A stretch of 64,000 nucleotides of DNA from Sansalvadorimonas sp965243775 (GCA_965243775.1 CBDEWF010000162.1:62001-126000), one strand, 5' to 3'. Counted from the stretch's first letter, positions 7,389-17,091 are shown. Notes: generated by a model from the sequence alone, not told the origin. Made by a program: numbers and translations.

Positions 7389-9395
7389 ATGACTACCCGC
7401 CGAGAACGCGCAAACGCTATCCGTGCCCTGAGCATGGACGCTGTCCAGAAAGCCAAATCCGGTCACCCCGGTGCCCCTATGGGGATGGCAGATATCGCTG
7501 AAGTGCTGTGGCGCGACACACTGAAGCACAACCCTCAGAATCCTGAATGGCATAACCGCGACCGTTTCGTAATGTCCAATGGTCATGGTTCCATGCTGCT
7601 GTACTCCCTGCTGCACCTGACCGGTTACGATCTGTCCATCGATGACATCAAGAACTTCCGTCAGCTGCATTCCAAGACTGCCGGCCATCCAGAATATGGC
7701 TACGCGCCGGGTATCGAGACCACCACTGGTCCTCTGGGTCAGGGTATCGCTAATGCTGTTGGTATGGCTGTCGCTGAGAAGGTTCTGGGTGCTCAGTTCA
7801 ACAAGCCTGGTCACGAAATCGTAGATCACAACACCTTCGTATTCATGGGCGATGGCTGCATGATGGAAGGTATCTCCCACGAAGTATGCGCTCTGGCGGG
7901 TACTCTGGGGCTGGGCAAACTGGTTGCCTTCTACGATGACAATGGCATTTCCATCGACGGTGAAGTTGAAGGTTGGTTCACCGACGACACCCCCAAGCGT
8001 TTTGAATCTTACGGCTGGGAAGTTATTCCTGCTGTTGACGGTCACGACCCTGAAGCTCTGCTGGCGGCTATCAAGCAGGCCAAGAGCAACAACGACAAGC
8101 CAACCCTGATCTGCTGCAAGACCGTAATCGGCTTTGGTTCCCCTAACAAGCAGGGTAAGGAAGAGTGCCACGGTGCTCCTCTGGGAGACGACGAAATTGC
8201 TCTGACCCGTAAGGAACTGGGCTGGAACCACGGTCCCTTCGAAGTACCTGAAGAGATTTACAAGGAGTGGGACTGCCGTGAAAAAGGTGCTGCTGCCGAA
8301 TCTGAGTGGAATGCGCTGCTCGCTTCCTACAAAGCCGAATACCCTGAGCTGGCTGCCGAGTTCGAACGCCGTATGGCAGGAGAACTTCCAGCAGACTTCT
8401 CTGATAAAGCTGCCCAATATATCCGTGAATGTCAGGAGCAGGGCGAGAAGGTCGCTAGCCGTAAAGCTTCCCAGAATACTCTGAACGCTTTTGGTCCTGT
8501 TCTGCCTGAATTCCTGGGTGGTTCCGCTGACCTGGCCGGTTCCAACCTGACTTTCTGGAAAGGCTGCAAGTCTGTCACTCCAGAAGATGCTTCCGGTAAC
8601 TACATGCACTATGGTGTGCGTGAGTTCGGTATGACCGCCATGATGAACGGTATGGCTCTGCACGGCGGCTTCATTCCTTACGGCGCTACCTTCCTGGTAT
8701 TCATGGAATACGCCTGCAACGCCCTGCGTATGGCTGCTCTGATGAAGATTCGTCAGATCCAGGTTTACACTCACGACTCCATTGGTCTGGGTGAAGATGG
8801 CCCGACTCACCAGCCAATCGAACAGCTGGCCAGCATGCGCGCCACTCCTAACCTGAACACATGGCGGCCATGTGACACTGTGGAATCTGCCGTGTCCTGG
8901 AAGCACTCCATTGAGCGTAAGGATGGTCCTTCTGCATTGGTATTCTCCCGTCAGGGCCTGCCATGCATGCCTCGCTCCGCTGAGCAGCTGGCTAACGTTG
9001 AGCGCGGTGGTTACATCCTGCGTGATAGCGAAGGTGAGCCTGAACTGATCCTGATCGCGACTGGTTCTGAAGTTGAACTGGCTGTAAACGCTTACGAAGC
9101 TCTGACCGAGAAAGGTCGCAAGGTCCGTGTTGTTTCCATGCCTTCCACTGAAGTGTTCGATGCTCAGGATGCGGAATACCGTCAGAGCGTTCTGCCGCTA
9201 GAAGTTGGCGCTCGCCTGGCTATCGAAGCGGCGGCAGCTGACTTCTGGTACAAGTACGTTGGCCTGGACGGACGTATCATCGGTATGACGACCTTCGGTG
9301 AGTCTGCGCCTGCTGCAGATCTGTTCCGTGAATTCGGCTTTACTCACGAAAACGTGATGACTATTGCTGAAGATATGCTGAACGATCTGGACTGA
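7389..9395 (+). CDS. tkt: Transketolase
   Basis: Thiamine-diphosphate enzyme of the non-oxidative pentose phosphate pathway, moving two-carbon units between sugar phosphates. The 668 residues match the family. Landmarks are the N-terminal SGHPGAPMGMADIAEVLW, the TDP motif GDGCMMEG...N-type segment (FMGDGCMMEGISHEV with DDNGISIDGEVEGW), the pyrimidine-domain VREFGMTAMMNG and the HDSIGLGEDGPTHQPIEQ loop. It begins the tkt-epd-pgk-fba order conserved in pseudomonads, here interrupted by a kinase gene. It ends in a strong terminator. Confidence 0.98.
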   Translation: MTTRRERANAIRALSMDAVQKAKSGHPGAPMGMADIAEVLWRDTLKHNPQNPEWHNRDRFVMSNGHGSMLLYSLLHLTGYDLSIDDIKNFRQLHSKTAGHPEYGYAPGIETTTGPLGQGIANAVGMAVAEKVLGAQFNKPGHEIVDHNTFVFMGDGCMMEGISHEVCALAGTLGLGKLVAFYDDNGISIDGEVEGWFTDDTPKRFESYGWEVIPAVDGHDPEALLAAIKQAKSNNDKPTLICCKTVIGFGSPNKQGKEECHGAPLGDDEIALTRKELGWNHGPFEVPEEIYKEWDCREKGAAAESEWNALLASYKAEYPELAAEFERRMAGELPADFSDKAAQYIRECQEQGEKVASRKASQNTLNAFGPVLPEFLGGSADLAGSNLTFWKGCKSVTPEDASGNYMHYGVREFGMTAMMNGMALHGGFIPYGATFLVFMEYACNALRMAALMKIRQIQVYTHDSIGLGEDGPTHQPIEQLASMRATPNLNTWRPCDTVESAVSWKHSIERKDGPSALVFSRQGLPCMPRSAEQLANVERGGYILRDSEGEPELILIATGSEVELAVNAYEALTEKGRKVRVVSMPSTEVFDAQDAEYRQSVLPLEVGARLAIEAAAADFWYKYVGLDGRIIGMTTFGESAPAADLFREFGFTHENVMTIAEDMLNDLD

Positions 9396-9420
9396 TTGAT
9401 CATTTAGCAGTTATAGAAAA

Positions 9421-9453
9421 ACGGCACCATAAAAATGTGGTGCCGTTTTTTTA
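9421..9453 (+). terminator. Rho-independent terminator after tkt
   Basis: ACGGCACCA (9421-9429) pairs with TGGTGCCGT (9438-9446), followed by seven T residues. Confidence 0.93.
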
Positions 9454-9596
9454 TCTGATGAAATCAATGATTCTTTGGTAAAAATCAATATGTCACTTCT
9501 TTATGAACCGGCTCTAAGGTCTTGGGGGTTGTAAACCTAACGTTTTTGGCCGGCTGGGCGAAGGAAAGTTTAATACTCCGAGTTTAGAGATTATTC

Positions 9597-10667
9597 ATGC
9601 GAATTGTCCAAGAAGCCAGAAAAATGGCTCAACACTGGATTGTTCACCCCTTATCAAAGGTGATTGCAAAGGTGTTCTGGTGGGGGAGAACAGTTGAGCC
9701 CGTACTGGATTCATCAAAGGGGGAGATAGCCAAGGTTTGCATCAATGGTTCAGAGTACTCATTTTTCAAACCTCTGGGACAGGGCTTTTATGGTAGCGTG
9801 CAACAAGTTGCCTGCCTCGATCAGGATAACTTGGGTGCTGGGAAGGCTATCCCCTCGACCAATATGTTTGCAATGAAAATGATTCCCAGAAGAGAGGTTG
9901 CTTCAGAGGAAAACCTGAAAGAAGTCGCCATCATGAGGGAACTGGGGGAGTGTCAGCATATTGTTGGCGCTTTGGGCGTAAGTAATGATGATGAGTATGA
10001 TTACCTTCTGATGCCATCATCTGGTGGCAATTTGGCAAGCCTGACACAGGGCAGTGATTCATCCGGTGTCTATATCAACACCAGAAAAAGGCTAAAGGCG
10101 CTTAATTTCATGGATAAGATTCTTGAGAAAATCAAACCAAGAGATAGCGGGTTTCATGCGCTTGATGAAGAAATGGCCAGGACAATATATGCAGGTGTAT
10201 TAAGTGGTATTGACTACATGCATAACAAAGGAATTGTCCACCGTGATATCAAGCCGTCGAATGTTTTGGTTGATCCACAGGGTAAGGGGCGTCTGGCCGA
10301 TTTCGGGGCTGCAGCTTATCTGAGTGAAGAGCCCAAAGATGGCGGTGATGGCAGGTTTTCTGCACCAGAACGGTCGGGAGCTACTGGCAGTTATACAAAA
10401 GCCAGTGATATCTGGATGATAGGTGCCTGTATGCTCGCAACAGTTATGCCGACTGCAATGTTATATACTCGGGGAAATAAGCCCCATAGTACAGAAGAAA
10501 TCAGGTCAAACATTATGCGGGCAAGCATTAGTGATGATTTGAAAGACCTTCTGTTATCTATGTTGCAAGAAGATCCCACTCTCAGGCCCAGTGCTGAAGT
10601 ACTTCTGAAACACCCTTTTTTCCTTCAACAGCCTGATGCCGAAAGCCCCAAAGCCAACGGGGTATAA
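9597..10667 (+). CDS. Eukaryotic-like Ser/Thr protein kinase
   Basis: 356 residues with the kinase domain at about 54-340. All catalytic landmarks are present: GQGFYG loop (61-66), FAMK Lys94, a likely helix-C Glu109, HRDIKPSN (215-222; Asp217), DFG (235-237) and APE (256-258). The domain ends with DPTLRPSAEVLLKHPFF, the same closing pattern as the kinase at 2799-3962, so the two are related. The insert between the lobes (about 145-190) is unusually long. No transmembrane segment or extracellular sensor is visible. It stands alone between the tkt terminator and epd, breaking a conserved gene order. An effector or host-signalling role is plausible but not shown. Confidence 0.9.
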   Translation: MRIVQEARKMAQHWIVHPLSKVIAKVFWWGRTVEPVLDSSKGEIAKVCINGSEYSFFKPLGQGFYGSVQQVACLDQDNLGAGKAIPSTNMFAMKMIPRREVASEENLKEVAIMRELGECQHIVGALGVSNDDEYDYLLMPSSGGNLASLTQGSDSSGVYINTRKRLKALNFMDKILEKIKPRDSGFHALDEEMARTIYAGVLSGIDYMHNKGIVHRDIKPSNVLVDPQGKGRLADFGAAAYLSEEPKDGGDGRFSAPERSGATGSYTKASDIWMIGACMLATVMPTAMLYTRGNKPHSTEEIRSNIMRASISDDLKDLLLSMLQEDPTLRPSAEVLLKHPFFLQQPDAESPKANGV

Positions 10668-10761
10668 GTATAAATATTCGCTGTATTTTTTGAATCTCCA
10701 ACACTCTTTTGGCTAACATGCCCTGCCAAACGAATTAGTAAATCCTCCAGAAAGAAGAAAT

Positions 10762-11787
10762 ATGGCTTACCGGGTTGCGATTAACGGCTATGGGCGAATT
10801 GGGCAGTGTGTATTACGCGCACTTTATGAAAATGGCTATCGGGATGATATTCAGGTCGTTGCGATTAATGAGCTGGCGGACATTCGCACTCTTGCTTACC
10901 TCTCCCGCTATGATACAACCCATGGACGCTTTCCTGTTGAAGTCAGCCATAGCGATAATGAGCTGATCGTTGGTGGGGATCCTGTAAGGGTTCTGTCACA
11001 GCGTGATCCGGCCCGCCTGCCCTGGGACAGACAGGAAATAGATCTCCTTCTTGAGTGTTCCGGCTCCTTCAAGGATCTACAGACTGCCCATCAACACTTA
11101 AAGGTTGGTGCTCCCCGCCTGCTGTTTTCCCAACCTGCGACACCTGAAGTGGATGCCACGGTTGTCTATGGCATCAATGAAGAACAGATTCAGGCAGGAC
11201 ACACAGTTGTTTCCAATGCGTCCTGTACAACAAACTGTATTGTCCCTGTGCTGAAGTTACTTGATGATGCATGGGGTATTAATGAAGGCACTATCACGAC
11301 CATTCATTCAGCCATGAATGACCAGCCGGTTATCGATGCCTATCACCATAGCGATCTGCGTCTGACCCGCAGTGCCCTGCAATCCATTATTCCGGTGGAT
11401 ACCGGACTTTCAAAAGGCATTGATCGTTTACTGCCGGGGCTGGCCGGTCGTATGCAGGCGATCTCCATGCGGGTACCAACGATAAATGTTTCTGCAATGG
11501 ATTTGACCGTAAACCTCAAATCATCAGTAACAGTGGATGCTGTCAACCTATTGATGAAGCAGGCGTCATCGGAAGGTCGACTGAATGGAATCCTGGGCTA
11601 CTCAGAGGAACCCCATGCTTCCGTTGATTTCAACCATGACCGCCGGTCGGGGATTGTTGATGGAACCCAGACCAGAGTCAGTGGGGATCGAATGCTCAAG
11701 ATGCTCTGCTGGTTTGATAATGAGTGGGGGTTTGCCAATCGAATGTTGGATGTTAGTCGCGTCTGGTTAAACAAAGCCTTACCGTAA
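10762..11787 (+). CDS. epd: Erythrose-4-phosphate dehydrogenase (GapA-type fold)
   Basis: NAD-dependent dehydrogenase of the GAPDH superfamily, 341 residues. The N-terminal nucleotide site VAINGYGRIGQ and catalytic SNASCTTNC (Cys near 155) are clear, followed by DNEWGFANRML near the C-terminus. Assignment to Epd, which feeds pyridoxal phosphate synthesis, rests on the sequence style (the HSAMNDQPVIDAYHHSDLRLTRSA segment) and on the position between tkt and pgk/fba. A glycolytic or gluconeogenic GAPDH cannot be fully excluded. AGAAAGAAGAA precedes the ATG. Confidence 0.9.
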   Translation: MAYRVAINGYGRIGQCVLRALYENGYRDDIQVVAINELADIRTLAYLSRYDTTHGRFPVEVSHSDNELIVGGDPVRVLSQRDPARLPWDRQEIDLLLECSGSFKDLQTAHQHLKVGAPRLLFSQPATPEVDATVVYGINEEQIQAGHTVVSNASCTTNCIVPVLKLLDDAWGINEGTITTIHSAMNDQPVIDAYHHSDLRLTRSALQSIIPVDTGLSKGIDRLLPGLAGRMQAISMRVPTINVSAMDLTVNLKSSVTVDAVNLLMKQASSEGRLNGILGYSEEPHASVDFNHDRRSGIVDGTQTRVSGDRMLKMLCWFDNEWGFANRMLDVSRVWLNKALP

Positions 11788-11900
11788 CAGCTATGCTTGG
11801 CCGCTGAAATGCGCCTTTATGATAGATGGCAGAGGAAATCTGCATTTCTTCGCTGATATCTGTTTGTTACAGTGCGCCCAATTTCACGCTTTATCAGAGA

Positions 11901-13280
11901 TTGACATTGACTACCATTAACCAGTTTTCCGATCTGGAACTCCACGAACGCCTGCAGAAAGGCACAGACGAGCTGGGTTTTGAGAAGCCCACTGAAGTAC
12001 AGGAACAGACGATTCCCCTGGCCTGTACCGGTACTGACCTGTTGGTGAGCGCAGAAACAGGAAGCGGCAAGACTGCAGCCTTTATGTTGCCAATTCTGGA
12101 ACGAATGCTGGCTGTTAGTGCTCCCCGCTCTGCAACCCGGGCATTGGTTCTGGTTCCTACTCGAGAGCTTGCCCGTCAGGTTCATCAGCAATGTGAACAA
12201 CTGGGTAAGTTCACATTTATCAACTCCGGCATGATTGTTGGCGGGGAAGATTATAAGTATCAGATCAAACTGCTGCGCAAGAACCCGGAAATCATTATTG
12301 CTACCCCTGGTCGTCTGCTTGAGCATATGGGCAAGGGCGAAGTTGATCTGTCTGATCTGGAAGTGCTGGTTCTTGATGAAGCTGATCGTATGCTGGATAT
12401 GGGCTTCAGTGAAGATGTTCTGAAGATTGCAGAAGCCTGCAAGAAAGAGCGTCAGACCCTCCTGTTTTCTGCCACCCTGAAGCAGAAAGGTATGCGCCAT
12501 GTGATCAAGCAGGTTTTGAATGAACCTAAGGAACTGCGTCTGAATACTGCTCAGGATCAGCATGGCAGTATCAAACAGCAGATGTTCCTGTCTGATGACC
12601 CTTCTCACAAGTACAAGCAGATTCTGTGGCTGCTGAAAAATGAAAAATTCCAGAAAGCCATTATCTTTACCAACACCCGTGAGCAGACCAATGAGCTAAA
12701 CACCACTCTGCGCAAGGATCAGGAGCTGCGGGTCAGTGCCTTGCACGGTGAGATGATTCAGCCTGACCGTAACCGGGTCATGATGCTGCTGCGTGAAGGC
12801 AAGGTGAATGTACTGGTCGCAACAGATGTTGCTGCACGAGGCTTGGATATTCAGGGTGTTGACTTGGTGATCAATCTGGATATGGCTCGAAACGGTGATG
12901 ACTATATCCACCGAATTGGCCGGACTGGCCGTGCCGGGCAGGAAGGTGTGGCTATCAGTCTGATTGGTCCCAATGAGTGGAACCTTGCTGCTGGCATACA
13001 GCGTTACCTTCAGGTTCAGTTTGAACGTCGGGTGATCAAGGGACTGGAAGGCGGTTATAAAGGGCCGAAGAATGTGAAGTCTTCCGGAAAGGCGGCCTCT
13101 AGCAAGAAGAAAAAGAAACCTGCTACGACCGGGCGTAACCGTCCAAAGAATAAGGCTGCGGCCAAGGCCGGCAAGAATGCCGGTAAGCGCAAGGCCCCAG
13201 CACGTAAGCAAGGCCAAGGTGTTGATACTGGCTTTGAACCGCTTCGCCGCAAGAAAGTATCAGTGACGGAAGACGGGTAG
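11901..13280 (+). CDS. DEAD-box RNA helicase (RhlE/SrmB-type)
   Basis: ATP-dependent RNA helicase. Motifs in order: Q-motif region (GFEKPTEVQEQTIP), AETGSGKT (I), PTRELA (Ia), TPGR (Ib), DEAD (II), SAT (III), ATDVAARGLD and HRIGRTGRAG (V-VI). A Lys/Ala-rich basic tail follows from about residue 395, as in ribosome-assembly or degradosome helicases. I prefer the TTG at 11901 (AGAGA just upstream), which starts the conserved INQFSDLELHERL segment. An in-frame ATG at 11826 would add 25 residues that do not look conserved. The gene lies between epd and the ankyrin pair, where pgk would be expected. Confidence 0.93.
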   Translation: MTLTTINQFSDLELHERLQKGTDELGFEKPTEVQEQTIPLACTGTDLLVSAETGSGKTAAFMLPILERMLAVSAPRSATRALVLVPTRELARQVHQQCEQLGKFTFINSGMIVGGEDYKYQIKLLRKNPEIIIATPGRLLEHMGKGEVDLSDLEVLVLDEADRMLDMGFSEDVLKIAEACKKERQTLLFSATLKQKGMRHVIKQVLNEPKELRLNTAQDQHGSIKQQMFLSDDPSHKYKQILWLLKNEKFQKAIIFTNTREQTNELNTTLRKDQELRVSALHGEMIQPDRNRVMMLLREGKVNVLVATDVAARGLDIQGVDLVINLDMARNGDDYIHRIGRTGRAGQEGVAISLIGPNEWNLAAGIQRYLQVQFERRVIKGLEGGYKGPKNVKSSGKAASSKKKKKPATTGRNRPKNKAAAKAGKNAGKRKAPARKQGQGVDTGFEPLRRKKVSVTEDG

Positions 13281-13361
13281 TATAAAACGCTGACCGGCTG
13301 AAGAGAGGGCTTTTTTAACGCGGCTTACTATGTTTGTTTGTGGTGAAAAGCGAGGCCTGTC

Positions 13362-15017
13362 ATGAATGTCCGGTCAGAAAAGTTGTTTTGCTGCATTGTC
13401 TGTTTTGTGAGTTTGATAACAGGTCTGACTGCAAGGGCAGCTTGGAGTATCTGGGACCCACCTTTAGAAAATAAATATGGAGAGCACGAGTTCCTGGCGG
13501 CCTGCAAGGAAGGGCGGGAGGACATTGTAGCGCACTACTTGGAACAGGGTGATTTCGATGTCAATCAAGAATATACGAGTGGATTAACTGGAAAGAAAAC
13601 CACGGGGATTTTTGTCGCAGCCATGAATGGCCGTGACGGGGTAGTTAAGCTGCTGCTTGAACAGGTTGGTATAGAGGCAGATAAAGTAGATACGTCGGGA
13701 TATACTCCTCTTGCCGTCGCCTGCGGAAATGGTCATTGTAAAGTTGTTTCCATGCTGCTTGATGTTTCCAGAGAAGTTCTTAATACAGAGTGTCTGGAGA
13801 GAACTCCCCTCGGTTGGGCTATTGTAGGGAATCATGTTGACGTAGTCAGGATTCTAACTGAGCAAGTAGATCTGGAAATCAACAAAAAATGCGGGAAATG
13901 GCTCCCGCTCTTCATAGCGAGCATAAAGGGCTTCCTTGAGATAGTTAAACTGCTTATAAGCCAGACCGGAAGAATAGACGTTAATCAAGCTAGTGATTAT
14001 GGAGTGTCCCCTTTTTTTATTGCTGTCCAGCAAGAACACAAAGAAATCGTTACAGCTTTGGCTGGTGCGGGCGCTGATCCCAACCTGACATGGAACGGTG
14101 CGACCCCTTTGTATCATGTTGCTAACAGAGGGCAGCATGACATGGTTGAGTTTCTTCTGATAAATATTCCGGGAGTGAGTCGTGACAAGGCTAGAAATGG
14201 CGAGACTCCACTGTATATTGCAGCCCAAAATGGTCACGAGAAGGTAGTGGAATATCTGATATCTCATAATGCTGATCCTGATCTGGCTAATAAAGATGGA
14301 GTCACTCCATTGTGGATTGCAGCCCAAAATGGTCACGAGAAGGTAGTGGAACATCTGATATCTCATAATGCTGATCCTGATCTGGCTAATAAAGATGGAG
14401 TCACTCCATTGTGGATTGCAGCTGAAAATGGCCATGAGAAGGTAGTTGAGATTCTGACAAGTATTTCGGATGTGGATTGTAACAAGGCGTGGCAAGAAGC
14501 AACTCCTTTATTTATAGCTGCCCAAAACGGTCATGCTGGTGTGGTTAGGTTTTTGGTCAGATCAGGAGGGGTGGATTTGAACAAACCGTGGAGAGGAAAA
14601 ACCCCTCTCTATGAAGCCTCCAGAATGGGGCATGCCGATGTGGTTCAGGTCCTGCTTGAAACGCCGGGGGTTAATTGCACCCGATGTAATAATACAGGGG
14701 TGACGCCTTTAGCTGTAGCAAAGTATGAAAGGCCACTAAAGCTCTGGAAGATTTGTTTTAACAAGGAAAAGAGAGACGCTTACGACCAGATTGTAACTGG
14801 GCTACAACGCCAAATGGCAAGCATTAACGTGCAGTCTGGAGGGAGTCATACTCTTCGATTACGTCTATCAAGGCACTGGGGTGCTCCCGCAGTGCTTGAT
14901 GAAGAGGAGACGGATCAACATGAGCCGCAGTCTCAGAGACAGAGATTGCTAATAAATAAAAAAAATTATGGGACGATTAATCGACAAAACTGGAAAACAC
15001 AAGGTTATTTGTGGTGA
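13362..15017 (+). CDS. Secreted ankyrin-repeat protein, copy A
   Basis: 551 residues. A signal peptide is visible: positive MNVRSEK, hydrophobic LFCCIVCFVSLITGL, then a TARA-AW cleavage site near 28. About ten to twelve ankyrin repeats follow (for example GETPLYIAAQNGHEKVVEYL), to about residue 450, then a polar C-terminal tail of unknown kind. The protein is therefore probably exported through Sec. It is the first of a tandem pair with the gene at 15033 and differs mainly by an extra, almost identical 33-residue repeat (14217-14414). Ankyrin proteins of this type usually bind other proteins and are common in symbionts. The target is unknown. Confidence 0.9.
   Translation: MNVRSEKLFCCIVCFVSLITGLTARAAWSIWDPPLENKYGEHEFLAACKEGREDIVAHYLEQGDFDVNQEYTSGLTGKKTTGIFVAAMNGRDGVVKLLLEQVGIEADKVDTSGYTPLAVACGNGHCKVVSMLLDVSREVLNTECLERTPLGWAIVGNHVDVVRILTEQVDLEINKKCGKWLPLFIASIKGFLEIVKLLISQTGRIDVNQASDYGVSPFFIAVQQEHKEIVTALAGAGADPNLTWNGATPLYHVANRGQHDMVEFLLINIPGVSRDKARNGETPLYIAAQNGHEKVVEYLISHNADPDLANKDGVTPLWIAAQNGHEKVVEHLISHNADPDLANKDGVTPLWIAAENGHEKVVEILTSISDVDCNKAWQEATPLFIAAQNGHAGVVRFLVRSGGVDLNKPWRGKTPLYEASRMGHADVVQVLLETPGVNCTRCNNTGVTPLAVAKYERPLKLWKICFNKEKRDAYDQIVTGLQRQMASINVQSGGSHTLRLRLSRHWGAPAVLDEEETDQHEPQSQRQRLLINKKNYGTINRQNWKTQGYLW
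14217..14414 (+). repeat. Near-identical 99-bp tandem repeat inside ankyrin gene A
   Basis: Two 99-bp units (14217-14315 and 14316-14414) appear to differ by one base and encode 33-residue ankyrin repeats. A third, more diverged unit starts at 14415. The neighbouring paralogue lacks the extra unit, so this is a recent in-frame expansion. Confidence 0.85.
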
Positions 15018-15032
15018 AAAATGAGGCTTGTC

Positions 15033-16547
15033 ATGAATGCCCGGTCAGTAAGGTTGTGTTGTTGCACGGTCTGTTTTTTGAGTTTGATAACAGGTCTGAC
15101 TGCAAAGGTAGCTTGGAGTACCTGGGATCCACCTTTAGAAAATAAATCTGGAGAGCACGAGTTCCTGGCGGCCTGCAAGGAAGGGCGGGAGGACGTTGTA
15201 GCGCACTATTTGAAACAGACTGACTTCGATGTCAATCAAGAATATACGAGTGGATTAACTGGAAAGAAAACCACGGGGATTTTTGCCGCAGCCATGAATG
15301 GCTGTGACGGGGTAGTTAAGCTGCTGCTTGAACAGGATGGTATAGAGGCAGATAAAGTTGATCTGTCAGGGTATACCCCACTTGCCGTCGCCTGCCGTTA
15401 TGGCCACAGTAAAGTTGTTTCCATGCTGCTTGGTGTTTCCAGGGAAGTTCTTAATACAGAGTGTCTGGAGAGAACTCCCCTCGGTTGGGCTATTTTAGGG
15501 AATCATGTTGACGCGGTCAGGATTCTAACTGAGCAAGTAGATCTGGAAATCAACAAAAAATGCGGGAAATGGACCCCGCTCTACATGGCGAGCATAAAGG
15601 GCTTCCTTGATATAGTTAAACTGCTTATAAGCCGGACCGAAAGAATAGACGTTAATCAAGCTAGTGATTATGGAGTGTCCCCTTTTTTTATTGCTGTCCA
15701 GCAAGAACACAAAGAAATCGTTACAGCTTTGGTTGGTGCGGGCGCTGATCCCAACCTGACATGGAACGGTGCGACCCCTTTGTATCATGTTGCTAACAGA
15801 GGGCAGCATGACATGGTTGAGTTTCTTCTGATAAATATTCCGGGAGTGAATCGTGACAAGGCTAGAAATGGCGAGACTCCACTGTATATTGCAGCCAAAA
15901 ATGGTCACGAGAAGGTTGTTAGACACCTGATAGATTATGATGCTGACCCTGACCTGGCTAATAAAGATGAAATAACTCCATTGTGGATTGCAGCTGAAAG
16001 GGGCCACGAAAAGGTAGTTGAGATTCTGGCAAGTATTTCGGATGTGGATTGTAACAAGGCGTGGCAAGAAGCAACTCCTTTATTCATAGCTGCCCAAAAC
16101 GGTCATGTTGGTGTCGTTAAGATTTTGGTAGAAAAAGGAGTGGATGTGAACAAGCCGTGGCAAGGCTACACCCCTCTGCATAAAGCTGCCCAGAAAGGTT
16201 ATGTAGATATTGTTCAGATTCTGCTGGAAGCTTCGGGTATTGAGCCTGAGCGGAGCAATAGCGCGGGTGTAACGCCTTTGAGAGCAGCAAAGGCTAACAG
16301 GCCAAAAAAATATATAGTGTATTGTTCTGACAGGCAAAAGAGAGCGCGTTACGGCCAGATTATAACTGATCTGGATAGAAAAATAGCTGAAATGAGAGTG
16401 CAGTCTGGGGGGAGTCGTGTTCGGCGATCCCGTTTACCACTGTGCTGGGGAGTCCCTATAGTACATGATGAGATCCAGGCTGCTGGATATGAGACGCAGA
16501 ATTCGGGTCAGAATCGACTGACAGTGGTAGATCCCAAAACATTATGA
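15033..16547 (+). CDS. Secreted ankyrin-repeat protein, copy B
   Basis: 504 residues from the ATG at 15033, chosen by homology with copy A (both have GAGGC-TTGTC/CCTGTC-ATGAATG at the start). An upstream in-frame ATG at 15021 is less likely. It has a signal peptide with the same layout (hydrophobic CTVCFLSLITGL, TAKVAW) and about ten ankyrin repeats, many identical to copy A at the DNA level. The last repeats and C-terminal tail are more diverged. The duplication includes about 25 bases of upstream sequence, and the stop of copy A falls within that repeated leader, so the pair is a direct tandem duplication, probably co-transcribed. Confidence 0.88.
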   Translation: MNARSVRLCCCTVCFLSLITGLTAKVAWSTWDPPLENKSGEHEFLAACKEGREDVVAHYLKQTDFDVNQEYTSGLTGKKTTGIFAAAMNGCDGVVKLLLEQDGIEADKVDLSGYTPLAVACRYGHSKVVSMLLGVSREVLNTECLERTPLGWAILGNHVDAVRILTEQVDLEINKKCGKWTPLYMASIKGFLDIVKLLISRTERIDVNQASDYGVSPFFIAVQQEHKEIVTALVGAGADPNLTWNGATPLYHVANRGQHDMVEFLLINIPGVNRDKARNGETPLYIAAKNGHEKVVRHLIDYDADPDLANKDEITPLWIAAERGHEKVVEILASISDVDCNKAWQEATPLFIAAQNGHVGVVKILVEKGVDVNKPWQGYTPLHKAAQKGYVDIVQILLEASGIEPERSNSAGVTPLRAAKANRPKKYIVYCSDRQKRARYGQIITDLDRKIAEMRVQSGGSRVRRSRLPLCWGVPIVHDEIQAAGYETQNSGQNRLTVVDPKTL

Positions 16548-16855
16548 CGCTCCACAGCTGAAAGCTAAATGTCCCACGGTTTTTTGCAGGGTTGTGTTCC
16601 CCATCTTCTTTTTTCCAGCCTGCAATACCTGAATTTGATGACACGTGATTCAGGCTCTTGGGAAATCCTTTTCATTTGTTACACCAGGGACGAAGAAAAG
16701 TCGTGAATGCCAGCCTCTCTGGCCGTAGCCATATGATCCATCCTGTCTTGCCCGGGAGACTGGCTGAATGGAAATTATGTTGTCGATGTTTCACTGTCAG
16801 AGTACCGATCCCAATAGATAAATCTGTACTGGAGACTTTAAACACCAAAAAAATC

Positions 16856-16877
16856 CGTTTCTTCTGTAAAGAAAAGT
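16856..16877. repeat. Short hairpin repeat, copy 1
   Basis: CGTTTCTTCTGTAAAGAAAA folds as TTTCTT-CTGT-AAAGAAA. The same 19-base core recurs 236 bases downstream. Confidence 0.5.
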
Positions 16878-17091
16878 AAAAAGCACCCGGTAGAAGTGTT
16901 GAATTTCTGCGAGCTTGTGTTGGGCTCTGTTTATCTGGATGACTTAAGTTATGCGATGTAAACAATACCTAACAACCGGTTGTAAAACCTTAACTGATGC
17001 CTAACGCAGCGGTTTTTAGATGTGGTAATGTTGCGCTTTCGGTACACATCATCACATCGCTGCGCGCTGACAGGACTGATTAATGACAGGT

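Noticed and set aside
7293..8906. 537-codon open frame on the minus strand opposite tkt
   Set aside because: It lies wholly against transketolase, which is certain; the composition is that of antisense of a highly biased gene, and no family or ribosome site is evident.
11817..12608. 263-codon minus-strand frame opposite the DEAD-box helicase
   Set aside because: Overlaps the conserved helicase core; no independent support.
14217..14414. CRISPR-like repeat array
   Set aside because: The 99-bp units are continuous coding ankyrin repeats with no spacers.
16658..16879. 73-codon plus-strand frame between the ankyrin genes and pgk
   Set aside because: No ribosome site, no recognisable features, and it runs through the repeated hairpin.
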